Below are positions 1-10,792 of a stretch of 64,000 bases of DNA, in pieces. The notes under the pieces are model-generated. The model was not told the DNA's origin. It saw only the letters and a program-made list of their open reading frames with translations, and ran no database searches. The number at the start of each line of letters is the position of its first letter. Within the stretch, counting starts at the first letter, position 1. The DNA comes from Bugula neritina (lineage: Eukaryota > Bryozoa > Gymnolaemata > Cheilostomatida > Bugulidae): the NCBI GenBank assembly GCA_964035545.1, contig OZ037769.1, positions 14,502,633 to 14,566,632 on the forward strand, read 5' to 3'. The translations under genes were made by a program, and so were the position numbers.

Positions 1-192
1 AATTGGGTCGCATACATTCTATATAAATCTTCAATCGTTCTTCAATCAGTCTCAACAAGTCTCTCAATTCTCCCATTTGCACCAGGTTATATAGCTATAA
101 CCCTCACACAAGCCACACCCACGCTATATGCAATATTAATGTCAAACTTAGAGTTGTGCACCCCACACACATGCAACAATAAGAGATGACGA

Positions 193-650
193 CTACACAT
201 ACTTATAATACTTTATAAATCCAGATACAACAAGGTTTAAAATGTACGCCCCAACTAGCTCGCATGTTTCAGCGCCGTCGTACCCTCCCATTGTTACGTC
301 AAAAAGGTTGTAGTTATATTTTTCCTATGCATTTCCAGAGTTGAAAAGTAGCGACTTTTTGGCGTATAGAATTATTTTTGTTTCATCTTTGCTGATTATG
401 TCAAATGTTGATGCAAAAGTTAGAGCGTTTTCAAGTAGGTTTTGTGATATTGAAGGGTAAAAGTCTATGACGTCAAATGAAATAAATGTGTGTTGGTGTT
501 TGTTGTTAATTCCTTCAAACCATTTTATTACGTCAGTGGTGTTTTTTCAATGCTTTAGGTGTGTGTTTGTAAGAATTTTGTTATTTATCCGATCTAATAT
601 CTGTTTACTAATTTTTCCTATCTCTGGTTTGCAAGGATTTATAAGGCAAC
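193..650 (-). pseudogene. Penelope-like element reverse transcriptase fragment (antisense)
   Basis: Reading the minus strand gives a recognisable Penelope-like RT stretch in order: LINPCKPEIGKISKQIL, then VIKWFEGINNK, FISFDVIDFYPSIS, a KKSLLFNSG segment, and FDVTMGGYDGAETCELVG near the low-coordinate end. These match the fingers and palm order of PLE RTs as known from the family. The frame has at least two stops: one after LKH, where a Trp is expected, and one after NSGNA. The fragment is therefore dead. It lies head to head with the PLE C-terminal part on the plus strand at 747-1582, so the element has been inverted internally or two copies are joined. The catalytic YxDD segment is not present here. 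Confidence 0.72.
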
Positions 651-746
651 CTGAACAACAAAACCTACACACCATACACCAAGTCAAACAGTTTTACTAA
701 ATGTTATATTTATAGCAAATCCAACCACCCACCAAGCATAATCACC

Positions 747-1582
747 AACCTACCATTGTCTGTTAACAAACGACTGTCGTCAATATCATCTAATGAGAAA
801 ATGTTCGCACAATCCACCTACAACCACCAAAACCTCCTAAACCAAAGTGGCTATAAACACCAACTACAATTTCTACCAAGAACACAAACCGACAACACAC
901 AATAGAAATCCTGAAACCGAAAAAGAAAAGTTGTTTGGTACAATCCACCATACAGCCAACATGTAACCACAAAAATTGCAAAAAAACTTTTTTAAAATCA
1001 TGATTGAGGAATTTCCGAAACAGCACCCACTCTATAAAATAATTAACAAAAACAATATAAAAGTTAGCTACAGCTGCATGCCAAACATAAAACATACCAT
1101 AAATGCCCACAATAACAGAATTTTAGAGAAAAAGAAGCAACAAAACAAAACCCCCAGAAAAAACTGCAACTGCAGAGAATAAGAAAGTTGTCCACTGAAA
1201 GGAAACTGTTGGGGGAGCAGAGTAATATACCAAGCAACTGTAGAAACCACCGAAAATGAACCTACAACATACATTGGCCTAAGTGAAAGACCGTTCAAAC
1301 TAAAATACACAAACCACAAATCATCATTCAAAAACAAGGAAAAAGCAAATCAAACAGAACTTAGCAAATACATTTGGCAACTATGTAACTAGCAAAAACA
1401 TTAAACATAATTTAAGTTGAAAAATATTAAGGAAAGCGAAACCATACAAAACAATTACCAAAAGGTGTAATTTATGCCTATGGGAATGTTTCTTTATTTT
1501 ATACAAACCCAACATGCGAAACGAACTCTTATCAACCTGCCGACACTCAAAAAAATTCTTACTGTGCAACCACAAAACCTAG
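747..1582 (+). pseudogene. Penelope-like element C-terminal region with GIY-YIG endonuclease-like part
   Basis: The plus strand reads through the linker and endonuclease part of a PLE: NLPLSVNKRLSSISSN, SGYKHQLQF, VVWYNPPYSQHV, FPKQHPLYKIINKN, KVSYSCMPNIKHTI, then a Cys cluster NCNC..CPLKGNC, VIYQATV, TYIGL (the GIY-YIG half) and TELSKYIW. After 1380 the reading changes frame more than once before the closing [18 protein letters not shown] and a TAG at 1580-1582. Two stops also fall near 895-910. The order of blocks is that of known PLE C-termini. The frame breaks make it non-functional. A hammerhead ribozyme motif follows about 250 bp downstream, as expected for this class. Confidence 0.75.
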
Positions 1583-1834
1583 AAACTCTGTAGCCTATTT
1601 ATATTTTATGTATTATAGTAAATTATAGTATCCAAATATACCTATTAAGTATAATCACCCAACAACAACTTCATGCATCTGCTATAAATTGTGTTTTTAC
1701 ATTAAGTGTGTATTTGATATATTTAATTACACTTACAAACTTATATAACAACAAAGCCACTGCTATGTTTGCGTTACGCTCTACATTATGTTTAGCATGT
1801 TGATTTTCTTAATGTAAAAATTTAAATCCACCAA

Positions 1835-1885
1835 TATTGTGCCTGAGGAGTGCCAAAGAGGCATGAAACTATTAGTAGCGCAATA
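1835..1885 (+). ncRNA. Hammerhead ribozyme motif, PLE-associated
   Basis: All hammerhead core parts are present in order. Stem I 5' strand is TATTGTGC (1835-1842), core CTGAGGA (1843-1849), stem II GTGCC/GGCAT around loop AAAGA (1850-1864), core GAAA (1865-1868), a two-bp stem III (AC, loop TATTA, GT) and an A at the cleavage position (1877). Stem I 3' strand is GCGCAATA (1878-1885), pairing over 8 bp with one G-U. A very short stem III is typical of the minimal hammerheads known from Penelope-like elements. It sits 250 bp after the PLE stop and 33 bp before a (TA)n array. Confidence 0.8.
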
Positions 1886-1914
1886 AAACATCTAATTAAT
1901 TTGCTCTTTTCTTC

Positions 1915-1917
<3 letters not shown>

Positions 1918-1973
<56 letters not shown>
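1918..1973. repeat. (TA)n microsatellite
   Basis: A pure TA run of about 56 bp lies directly downstream of the plus-strand hammerhead motif. It may mark the end or the insertion site of the PLE. Confidence 0.95.
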
Positions 1974-1978
<5 letters not shown>

Positions 1979-2026
1979 GTATACGAGAAACATTGTTTAT
2001 TTATTACTTTATTAGATAAAGTAATT

Positions 2027-2075
2027 ACACTGATATTTCGGGTACCACTGTACCTATCTTCAGAGTAGCATTATA
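2027..2075 (-). ncRNA. Degenerate hammerhead-like motif
   Basis: On the minus strand CTGAAGA is followed by a GGTAC/GTACC hairpin and then GAAA, as in the three better hammerheads of this window. Stem I does not pair well and the cleavage-site base would be G, so it is probably a decayed copy. Confidence 0.35.
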
Positions 2076-2114
2076 CCTATTTATAATCAAATTGCTAGCT
2101 CGTAAAGATATATT

Positions 2115-2645
<531 letters not shown>

Positions 2646-3294
2646 CTGGGTTGGGCGCTTAAACCCCTTATCTATGTCTTAAAGCGAGAAATCTGGCATA
2701 TTTTAAAACATTTTCAATTATCTTTGGGGGGTGGTTTCTTTTTCAGTTTGCATAAACAGGGTTGCTATCTAATTTATGTTGACTTGTGAACACTGTAGTC
2801 CTAAATGCAAACATTTCACAAATCTAAGCAAATAAATATAATACCTTGAAGATAATAGCATAAGATATGGTGTAACATGGGAAACAATCGCCACCAGCTA
2901 AAGACCATCATCTAAGCATTGCAACTTAGCTGCACTTAATAAAAAAGTTTTCTATACGTTATAGGCATCATTTCATGGTCAATTTTAATTATTCTACGAC
3001 TTGTGTTTTTTTAAATTACTCTGTCTCACATTTTATAAAACATAATATTATTGCCTAGCTCATCAGTCATCACGTGTATTACTCTGACAACTAGCACACC
3101 TTTTCTCCTGCTATGCAAAAAGTTTGAAATGGATGGATATCAAAACCATATTTCATTTCAACTAATAAAGTTTAGTATTCTATTTGATATATTTTTATAA
3201 TACTCTTGAACACTTTGTTTAGTGACCAGTTTTTTACAGACAAATCACCATTTATATACCAACTATATAATATATACTGGATATATTATACAAT

Positions 3295-3298
<4 letters not shown>

Positions 3299-3327
<29 letters not shown>
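3299..3327. repeat. (TA)n tract
   Basis: A short TA run at the inner end of the left arm of the inverted repeat. Confidence 0.9.
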
Positions 3328-3332
<5 letters not shown>

Positions 3333-3357
3333 TAATAAGCGGTAAAATTTGATTTAA

Positions 3358-3418
3358 AACACTTTATTACTACTAGTTTCATGTGCATTGAATGTACACA
3401 ATCTTCAGATAAAATGTT
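3358..3418 (-). ncRNA. Hammerhead ribozyme motif
   Basis: Minus strand: stem I 5' strand AACATTTTAT (3418-3409) pairs over 10 bp, one G-U, with ATAAAGTGTT (3367-3358). Between them are CTGAAGA, a stem II hairpin pairing TGTG and CATT with AATG and CACA, then GAAAC, loop TAGTA, GT and an A before the cleavage point. The design is the same as the motif at 1835-1885 with a two-bp stem III. It lies in the loop of the large inverted repeat between two (TA)n tracts. Confidence 0.8.
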
Positions 3419-3445
3419 CGGTGTAGTACAACAATAATATAAACA

Positions 3446-3448
<3 letters not shown>

Positions 3449-3536
<88 letters not shown>
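3449..3536. repeat. (TA)n microsatellite
   Basis: About 88 bp of TA between the hammerhead motif and the right arm of the inverted repeat. Confidence 0.95.
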
Positions 3537-3540
<4 letters not shown>

Positions 3541-4195
3541 ATTGTATAATATATCCAGTATATATTATATAGTTGGTATATAAATGGTGATTTGTCTGTA
3601 AAAAACTGGTCACTAAACAAAGTGCTCAAGAGTATTATAAAAATATATCAAATAGAATACTAAACTTTATTAGTTGAAATGAAATATGGTTTTGATATCC
3701 ATCCATTTCAAACTTTTTGCATAGCAGGAGAAAAGGTGTGCTAGTTGTCAGAGTAATACACGTGATGACTAATGAGGCAACAATATTATGTTTTATAAAA
3801 TGTGAGACAGAGTAATTTAAAAAAACACAAGTCGTAGAATAATTAAAATTGACCATGAAATGATGCCTATAACATGTATAAGTTTGTCTGGGTCTCTTAT
3901 TCAAATTACTAATGTACATAATATGTTACTTTTTTAATAAGTGCAGCTAAGTTGCAATGCTCAGATGATGGTCTTTAGCTGGTGGCGATTGTTTCCCATG
4001 TTACACCAAATCTTATGCTATTATCTTCAAGGTATTATATTTATTTGCTTAGATTTGTGAAATGTTTGCACTTAGGCCTACAGTGTTCACAGGTCAACAA
4101 AAATTAGATAGCAACCCTCTTTATGCAAATTGAAGTAGTAAAACACCCCCTAAAATAATTAAGAATGTTTTAAGATATGCCAGAATTTTACCTTT

Positions 4196-5918
4196 CCAAG
4201 AAATAAAGAGCACTTCAATAGTGAAGCACCTATATGTAGTAAAAAGCTTTAGGCAGCAATAGTTACAGGTGTGCTGTAAACTACGGGAAGCAGGCTACCT
4301 ACCCCACAATATTAAAGAGAAGAAAAAGAACATGGTTCACCCCACCCTTCAGTAAGCATGTGACAACTAAAACAAATATACATATTCTCACCATATATGG
4401 ATATCTCAAAATTTTTACACCTTAAGCTCACAGAGAATATAGAACTAGAAACTCTAGTTAATCTACTCCTGCATGTGCTTGCCTCAATGGTATGGATCAA
4501 CAGACAAAAAACAGTTCACCACTTATGAATTTCCTACCTTCTACTAGCACTAAGAAAGCATGCAACATGTATATATAATCTAATCCATAATCAGTCTTTT
4601 GAACAGGAAAAGGTTTATATCCTATTATACCTACGAAGCCTAGCTCTGTAAAACTTTAAAATACTGACCACAGTATAACACTGCCTCATTTTAAATCCAA
4701 TTTAAAAGTCACAGCTCAAATTACAGTAGTTCCTTTAACTTTACAATGATCAACTTTTAAATCAAGTAATATATCGGCTTGCTTGAGATTTTTCCAAAAT
4801 TCTATATATAAACTTTTAGTAGCTATTTTGTTGAATTTACCCAAATCTTAGTGGCATTGGCTTTTGGCCATTATAAGATCAGTTGCTATATTTTGCAGAC
4901 ATCTTAAATTTAAAAGTTGTGCTAAATGGTGACAGGGACCGCGATACAAGTTATATAGTCAGTCAGATTAAATATAGCTGTGTGAGTGACAATTTATAAA
5001 CTGAAAAACTATAATGTATAAGAACATTTAAATACCAGACAAATTAAGGCTGCATGAACATTTTTACAGTGTAGCATTTTCATGATATAAACATGGAAAA
5101 TGGTGCAAGAGGTGGTGCTGATTTGAAAATACTAGATTGCATTTGAAGATGAGGGGTAAAAGTTCATTGTTGATTCTAAGGTTTTGGCGTTAACTTTGAC
5201 TTTAACTGCAAATGCCTGGCAGCTTTTTTAAAGTAAATTAAATACCTTTAATGATTAGTAAGCTGAGAAGCTGGCTTAATAAAATTGATTATAACAAAGC
5301 TAAGGAAACTTGGCCTAAATCTATATAAGACTGTAAAAGTGAATGCTTTGTTGGGCTATTTAAAGGATGCATATGTCCAATTGTTTTATCATGCAGAGAG
5401 ATTATCCTGTAAAATGCTATTCTTCAAATGCTAAACAGCACAAGAGTACAAATTATACTGATAATGCGTTGCATGGTGTCAAAATTTAATCGTGCATAAA
5501 ACTTCACGAAGTTAAAAAGAATTTTAAACTTGTTGCTACCTACTCTATTATGTTTATAGCAACAATCAAATGTTACAGAAAATTAAAAGTGATTATATTA
5601 TGGCAAACTATTTTATATTCATTAAATAGATAAAATAAATAAAAACAGCAATAAAAACACTTTTTCTTGAACTTACTAAAATGGTAGCAACTAATCAGAA
5701 ATAAATCAGAAATTTTGCAGTGTAGACAGTAAATTTTGTAAGTTGAAAATAATTGTTCAAGTGACACCAGCTTATATTTTAATCAAGCAGCCTTATAGGC
5801 ATAACACATATAATTATAAATGTAGCTGAAAACTACAGTTGTTGGTTCTTGTATAGTAAATATTTTGCATAATACCAGCATGCAAGACAAGTATTTGTTG
5901 CCAATGAGCAAATAACTT
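4196..5918. other. No gene recognised
   Basis: AT-rich sequence with no credible coding frame or RNA. Its end next to 5919 would hold the 3' UTR of the minus-strand P2X-like gene. No clear poly(A) site was chosen. Confidence 0.6.
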
Positions 5919-7331
5919 TTAAGGCATAAGCGGGGTGGCTGACTGCAGTTGTGGGCTCTCGCAGGTTTGGGCTTTGGATCTTTTACAACTTTCACGAATT
6001 TTACAACAGCAGCAAAAACAACAAGCTATAAAACTTACAAGAACACTTTGCAATGTTCCAACGCTTCTAATAAATACAAATGCTACTACGGTTTTAACCA
6101 GCAGCCTTGTGCTAGAGAAAGCTTCTCCTTTTGCATCCACTTCTATAAAGAACAGCATTCCAACTTCCTTTCTAAAATGTCGGCTGTTTCTGTTTTGATA
6201 ATCAACATCTGTGTAACTATAGCCTCGTTGGCCTTGAAGAAATCGAAACTTGTATGGATGCTTACACTTAGGTTTATCTGCATCCTTCTCATACTTGCAC
6301 CTCCAATCAATTACAATTGAAAAAACTCCACCATGATTGACAATGTGTTGAAAAGTATACTGACTATTTTTCTGATATTTTAGAGCTTCTTTTACAATAT
6401 AGTCTACTCGAAAAAAAGGACACTTTTCAGTTTTTTTATCACCTTTGTTTAGGCATACATCATAATGGTTGAGGACTGGGCCTTTTAAACCATTGTTTGG
6501 AAACTGAAAAATTACAGAGGTGTTGATATGTACAATAAAGTTACCAGTCCCATTTAATACTTCTTCAACTTCATCTGGGGTAGGTTCGGTATCAACTGGG
6601 CACCATGCATTCACGTAACAAGTTCCTTTGGTCACGTCACAAGTTCCGTTAGCATATCCGTCACTATAATCTACCAACTTTAAGAACTCACAATCATCAT
6701 CAGAAGTACATTTTGGTTTGAAAGAAGAACGTTCATCTGAACATAGGCTTCTATTTTGTGTAACAGTTTTAATCAGTTTTGTCATCACAAAGAACTGGTC
6801 TGTAGCGTGTGCTGGTGTAACAACGTCATCTGCATCCCAAACTGTAAGTTTTTTAGTGTGAGGATTAACTGCTTTGGCTGCTCCGTAGACATTGATGATT
6901 GTACTGCTCACACCTACAGCTTCCTCATACCAAAATGTCTGACTTAAACATAAATATGCCACTGACACACGAAATGCTACAACAAGCACTACAACGTGCA
7001 TAATGCAAGCTTTCCAACTGTTCTTAAACTTTTCTTTAGCCTTTAAATATTTGTCCTCCTCAAATTCATGGAGCTGAGTGGTTGCGGCTGCTGTTTGCCC
7101 ATCTTTTACAGAAGTTGGTTTTTTCTCTCTTGCAGAATTTGGTTTTCCCTCTCCTTCAACAGAAGTTAGTTCTGTCTTTTGTGCAGTTACAGACCTTTCC
7201 TTATTTTTGCTCTGAACACCGGTACGCCAGTTCTCCCAAACATCACAGAGCTCTTTGATTATTGACAAAAAAATAGTTATAAGTGTCAAACCAAATCCAA
7301 ACCATTCAGATTCTTTGTCTCCCAGAATCAT
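5919..7331 (-). CDS. P2X-family receptor-like protein, uninterrupted frame, ATP-site residues mostly lost
   Basis: A 470-residue frame with no intron. TM1 is about residues 107-129 and TM2 about 410-442. The ectodomain keeps ten Cys at 197, 208, 214, 231, 238, 244, 293, 304, 345 and 356, the P2X disulfide pattern, and the family blocks NAWCPVD, GNFIVHINTSVIF, CPFFRVDYIV and GGVFSIVIDWRC. By family knowledge P2X proteins are trimeric ATP-gated cation channels of the plasma membrane. Here the two ATP-binding Lys after TM1 (usually T-K-V-K) read I-I-N-V-Y, and the N-F-R motif reads S-Y-T at 372-374. The Thr before the WCP cysteine (T237) and the late Lys (K388) remain. The N-terminus is about 106 residues, longer than usual, with an extra hydrophobic stretch at 11-26. 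The ATG at 7329-7331 gives the longest frame. Lack of introns suggests an old retrocopy or intron loss. It may respond to another ligand or be an accessory subunit. Confidence 0.85.
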   Translation of the reverse strand: MILGDKESEWFGFGLTLITIFLSIIKELCDVWENWRTGVQSKNKERSVTAQKTELTSVEGEGKPNSAREKKPTSVKDGQTAAATTQLHEFEEDKYLKAKEKFKNSWKACIMHVVVLVVAFRVSVAYLCLSQTFWYEEAVGVSSTIINVYGAAKAVNPHTKKLTVWDADDVVTPAHATDQFFVMTKLIKTVTQNRSLCSDERSSFKPKCTSDDDCEFLKLVDYSDGYANGTCDVTKGTCYVNAWCPVDTEPTPDEVEEVLNGTGNFIVHINTSVIFQFPNNGLKGPVLNHYDVCLNKGDKKTEKCPFFRVDYIVKEALKYQKNSQYTFQHIVNHGGVFSIVIDWRCKYEKDADKPKCKHPYKFRFLQGQRGYSYTDVDYQNRNSRHFRKEVGMLFFIEVDAKGEAFSSTRLLVKTVVAFVFIRSVGTLQSVLVSFIACCFCCCCKIRESCKRSKAQTCESPQLQSATPLMP

Positions 7332-8073
7332 GTTGATGATTGTGAGTGTTTTACTATGACAGTTTTTTAAAAGTGGAAAATATATAGCTGAACGTTGATT
7401 TTATATCTTGATTATTAGTCTCTCATCAAAATCTTCCTTCATGAAGTGACATGATTGGTCAAATGATGTTTATTTGTTATTGGCTACCAACTAGCTAATA
7501 AAACTATGCAAACACACACACATGTGGGCGCGCACACACACACACGCACGCACGCACGCACGCACGCACGCACACATGCATTTGTTGTTTCTTTCTCTTT
7601 CACAATCGTCAAAATACTGAAATTTTTATAACGGAAAAACTTGCCCATTGTGGTTTGGTAGCGGGTACAATCGGCCACTGCATGGTTGGAACGCACCAAA
7701 TATATTAAAACTTTGCTTATTTGGTTGTACCTCACTTTTATTTATTTGATGTACACAAATAAACGAAAATACTCTTTTATATCTACAGAAAAATCATGTT
7801 TTAGCTGCACGGTTTGCGCCACCACAGATAGTAGGGGAGGCAAAACAAAACGCACATCACTTATTTCTATGGTGCTATTGTCATTAATGTTTAGAACTAA
7901 AAGTTTTTTTTAGTTTTGAGCAAAATTCCCACTTCACAAGAACTTTCACCAGAAAAAACTTTAGTAACATATTATGTACTACAAAATTCCGCGTGGACTT
8001 TTTCCTCTTACTATAGAAATAAATCTAGAGCATAAACATTAGAAGAAATAAAATGAGATTTGATTAATATAAT
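7332..8073. other. Upstream region of the P2X-like gene; CA-rich microsatellite
   Basis: Contains a (CA)n/(CACG)n microsatellite at about 7510-7578. No gene is seen. A promoter for the minus-strand P2X-like gene should lie near 7332-7480, but no specific element can be assigned. Confidence 0.5.
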
Positions 8074-8134
8074 GGCATTTATTACTAGTAGTTTCGTACA
8101 CAAGAACGATGTGCACTCGTCAGATAAATTTGCC
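8074..8134 (-). ncRNA. Hammerhead ribozyme motif
   Basis: Minus strand: stem I is GGC plus ATTTAT (with AA bulged) pairing with ATAAAT plus GCC. Core CTGACGA is followed by a seven-bp stem II (GTGCACA with TGTGTAC, one G-U), then GAAAC, loop TACTA, GT and A. This is the most complete of the three good copies, with every conserved core base present. A (TA)n array begins about 20 bp away on the upstream side. No PLE coding region is attached, so this is probably a leftover terminus. Confidence 0.85.
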
Positions 8135-8152
8135 ACATAAATTTCTTCTAAT

Positions 8153-8560
<408 letters not shown>

Positions 8561-8754
8561 GCGTCTGTTAAATTCGCAGGCAAATATTTTCGTTTATGTT
8601 TGCACGTGCTGGAAAGCTCTTTGCGTTTGTTGAGGGAGGATAACTCCGGTTTCTTTCAAAATTACATATCTCTCATAGCTACATAAGTTACATCTGTTAG
8701 TTAAGTTTGAGTACGATATACAAATTTTAAAAATTTTCCATTTTAGCCCTGTTA

Positions 8755-9137
8755 GGCCCAGTGTATCGTATACGCTACATTAACTTTCAATGCATATATA
8801 TCTAATGGAAATGATAAAAAGTTATAAAATACATTTGTAAAGTTTAATTTTAGGCATTTTTCACCGATAGATACTATTTTTTATATAATTAGTTAGTTTG
8901 TATGACCATAGCATCAAGTTTAGAATTTGACATTCGCCTAGTTCGCGAAACACATATTTGGGGTTGCATTATTTGTTCAAATTTTTTCTGGACAGAGAGA
9001 ATTTATGTTTTTTTATTATATAAACCAACAGTAAACATGTTGTTCAACATGTGTACCAAGTGTTAATTGCTAAATTTGACCCAGCAGCAATATTCAGGCT
9101 TCCAAAAAGTCATGTAGCACCGGTGCTACACTGGGCC
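8755..9137. mobile_element. Small inverted-repeat element (MITE) with TTA target duplication
   Basis: Termini GGCCCAGTGTA...TACACTGGGCC are imperfect inverted repeats of about 28 bp, each with an inner near-palindrome (TATCGTATACGC and GCACCGGTGC). TTA flanks both sides (8752-8754 and 9138-9140). A 3-bp TTA duplication and GG..CC ends are typical of PIF/Harbinger-derived MITEs. It has no open frame. Confidence 0.65.
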
Positions 9138-9140
9138 TTA

Positions 9141-10378
9141 GAGGCAACAACTCTTTCAAATTTCAGATCAATATTGTAATGATTGAAATTGCTATTTCAA
9201 TCATTTTTGCAACTTATTTTTGCTCCGTCAATTCAATTTAATTCACACATGATACCCAGATAGTGAAACTAAATATTTTTAAAGCAGCACTTATATACTA
9301 GAAAGATAAAAAATCGCAGAGCTGAAAAACTGGACAGCTTTATTTTTCAGTGGTTTTGATGGATTATATCAAACCAAATAAATAATTTCAATTGGCTTTG
9401 CCTTTTCTTTTAGGATTTTAGACTGCCTTTTGATCAATCTATTTTTACTAGTTTTTGATTGTAGAGAACCTAAACATAGATCTTTCAAAATCTGAAAATG
9501 GCTGCATTTATTTTGAGAGCTTTTCACCATCTATGCCAAAGGGACCGTTAAGCATTGCAAAAATATCATCAAACTAGCAAAAATGTACCTGAACTTTATT
9601 TTCTAAATTAAATGAAGTTCCAATTTTGGATTTTTAAAACCTTAGTGTATATTCTAACTTTCATAAATATTGTATAAAATTATTTAGGGCAACATTCTAA
9701 AACCAGTCATGTTTTATAATATTGCAAAAACTCTTCAAACAATAGCTTTGCTAACAACACTTTCCTTGCATAAAATTATAAGTACCTCAAAAAAAACAAA
9801 GTATGTCTTAGGCAGACTGAGTTATAATAAACAGCAGGCCAGGCTACAAATTCATTAGGTAGAAACAGCTAAATGATCTAGAATGTAAATTACTCAAACT
9901 GAAAGAGGAGAAAAAATATGTTTTTTTGTTAATATGAATGCTAAACTCTGAGTTTGCTTCATTTTTACTAAATAACAGGTAACATAAGAATGTGGATTAT
10001 AAAAGAACTAACAAAGATAAAGGCCACATTATACATATGTATTCATTATTCCAGAAATTGTTGGACACCATAAAAAAATGTCTGACATCACTGTGCTTGA
10101 TCTTTTTTACTTTCTTGATATTTGGAAATATCCACAAGATAAATTTTTTTGGGATAAGCTAATTCTAGCGACAGTGAGTGCATGTACTAGCTTACAGTAA
10201 TGGCATAAGGATACAACAAATATCAAATGTTAGATAAGCAAAGATCAAATTGTTAAGGGGGAGAGGGGTGGGTAAGCCTCATTAATGTATAATATATAAT
10301 AATTGTTTCTGGTAGCTTATTTTACTCAGGATATAATGTGACATCATTTATCATGGTAAATTTAAAACAGAATAATAT
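9141..10378. other. No gene recognised
   Basis: AT-rich DNA before the gypsy insertion, with no coding frame or repeat that could be named. Confidence 0.6.
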
Positions 10379-10791
10379 TGTTGTAGATTCGCACAAATAT
10401 ACCATGTCCTTGTTTTATTTAGAGTTATATTCCCTTGCACACGTTTCTTTTTTTTGTTATTATTATTATATGTAAACCGATACTCGTGCGAAGTCGGAGC
10501 CCGAAGACGCGATATCGGAGGGGCCTGCCCGAGATCGGGCAGGTCTTCCTCCGATGTCGGTCGGCGGAACTCCGACGTTCGCACGAGTTTCGGTCCCTCA
10601 TTAAGTGGCGGGAATTTCCCCCTATATAAGTACGAAGTTTTTCCAAAGCAATTCATTCTTGTACTGGAGCTCGAAACAGTCAGAAGTAATAAATACTCAT
10701 ATATTCATTTTGAATCAAGACTCTTTATTTCTATCACAATAACTGGCATGCAGACTACTAGTCTATTCTTATAATCTACAAAATCACAACA
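10379..10791 (+). repeat. 5' LTR of gypsy element 1
   Basis: Holds a TATA box (TATATAAG, 10623-10630) and an AATAAA at 10688-10693. U3 contains a nested inverted repeat at 10482-10588. Its outer arms are ACTCGTGCGAA and TTCGCACGAGT, and its centre is the palindrome CCTGCCCGAGATCGGGCAGG. Confidence 0.93.
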
Positions 10792-10792
10792 T

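Larger units (their letters stand above)
2680..4195. repeat. Large inverted repeat (two ~620-bp arms around a 238-bp loop)
   Basis: The left arm (about 2680-3298) is repeated in reverse complement at about 3537-4195. Shared marker blocks include the stretch around 3100 (TTCTCCTGCTATGCAAAAAG) matching 3715-3735, and the CGCCACCAGCTAAAGACCATC block near 2890 matching the region near 3975. Arms are close but not identical, and the right arm has about 57 extra bp near 3877-3935. The loop contains (TA)n on both sides of a minus-strand hammerhead motif. No coding potential is seen. It could be a foldback DNA element or a head-to-head duplicate formed around a PLE insertion. Confidence 0.85.

Noticed and set aside
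790-1337. Minus-strand hydrophobic ORFs as membrane proteins
   Set aside because: They are the antisense shadow of the PLE endonuclease region.
2027-2075. Fourth hammerhead as a functional ribozyme
   Set aside because: The core is partly kept, but stem I does not pair and the cleavage-site base would be G, so it is listed only as degenerate.
7484-7735. Minus-strand ORF with a run of Cys-Val-Arg-Ala
   Set aside because: Its unusual composition comes from the CA/CACG microsatellite.
10351-10774. Several ORFs of 60-106 codons, repeated at 16.2-16.7 kb
   Set aside because: They lie in the LTRs, are identical in both copies because the LTRs are, and overlap regulatory sequence.
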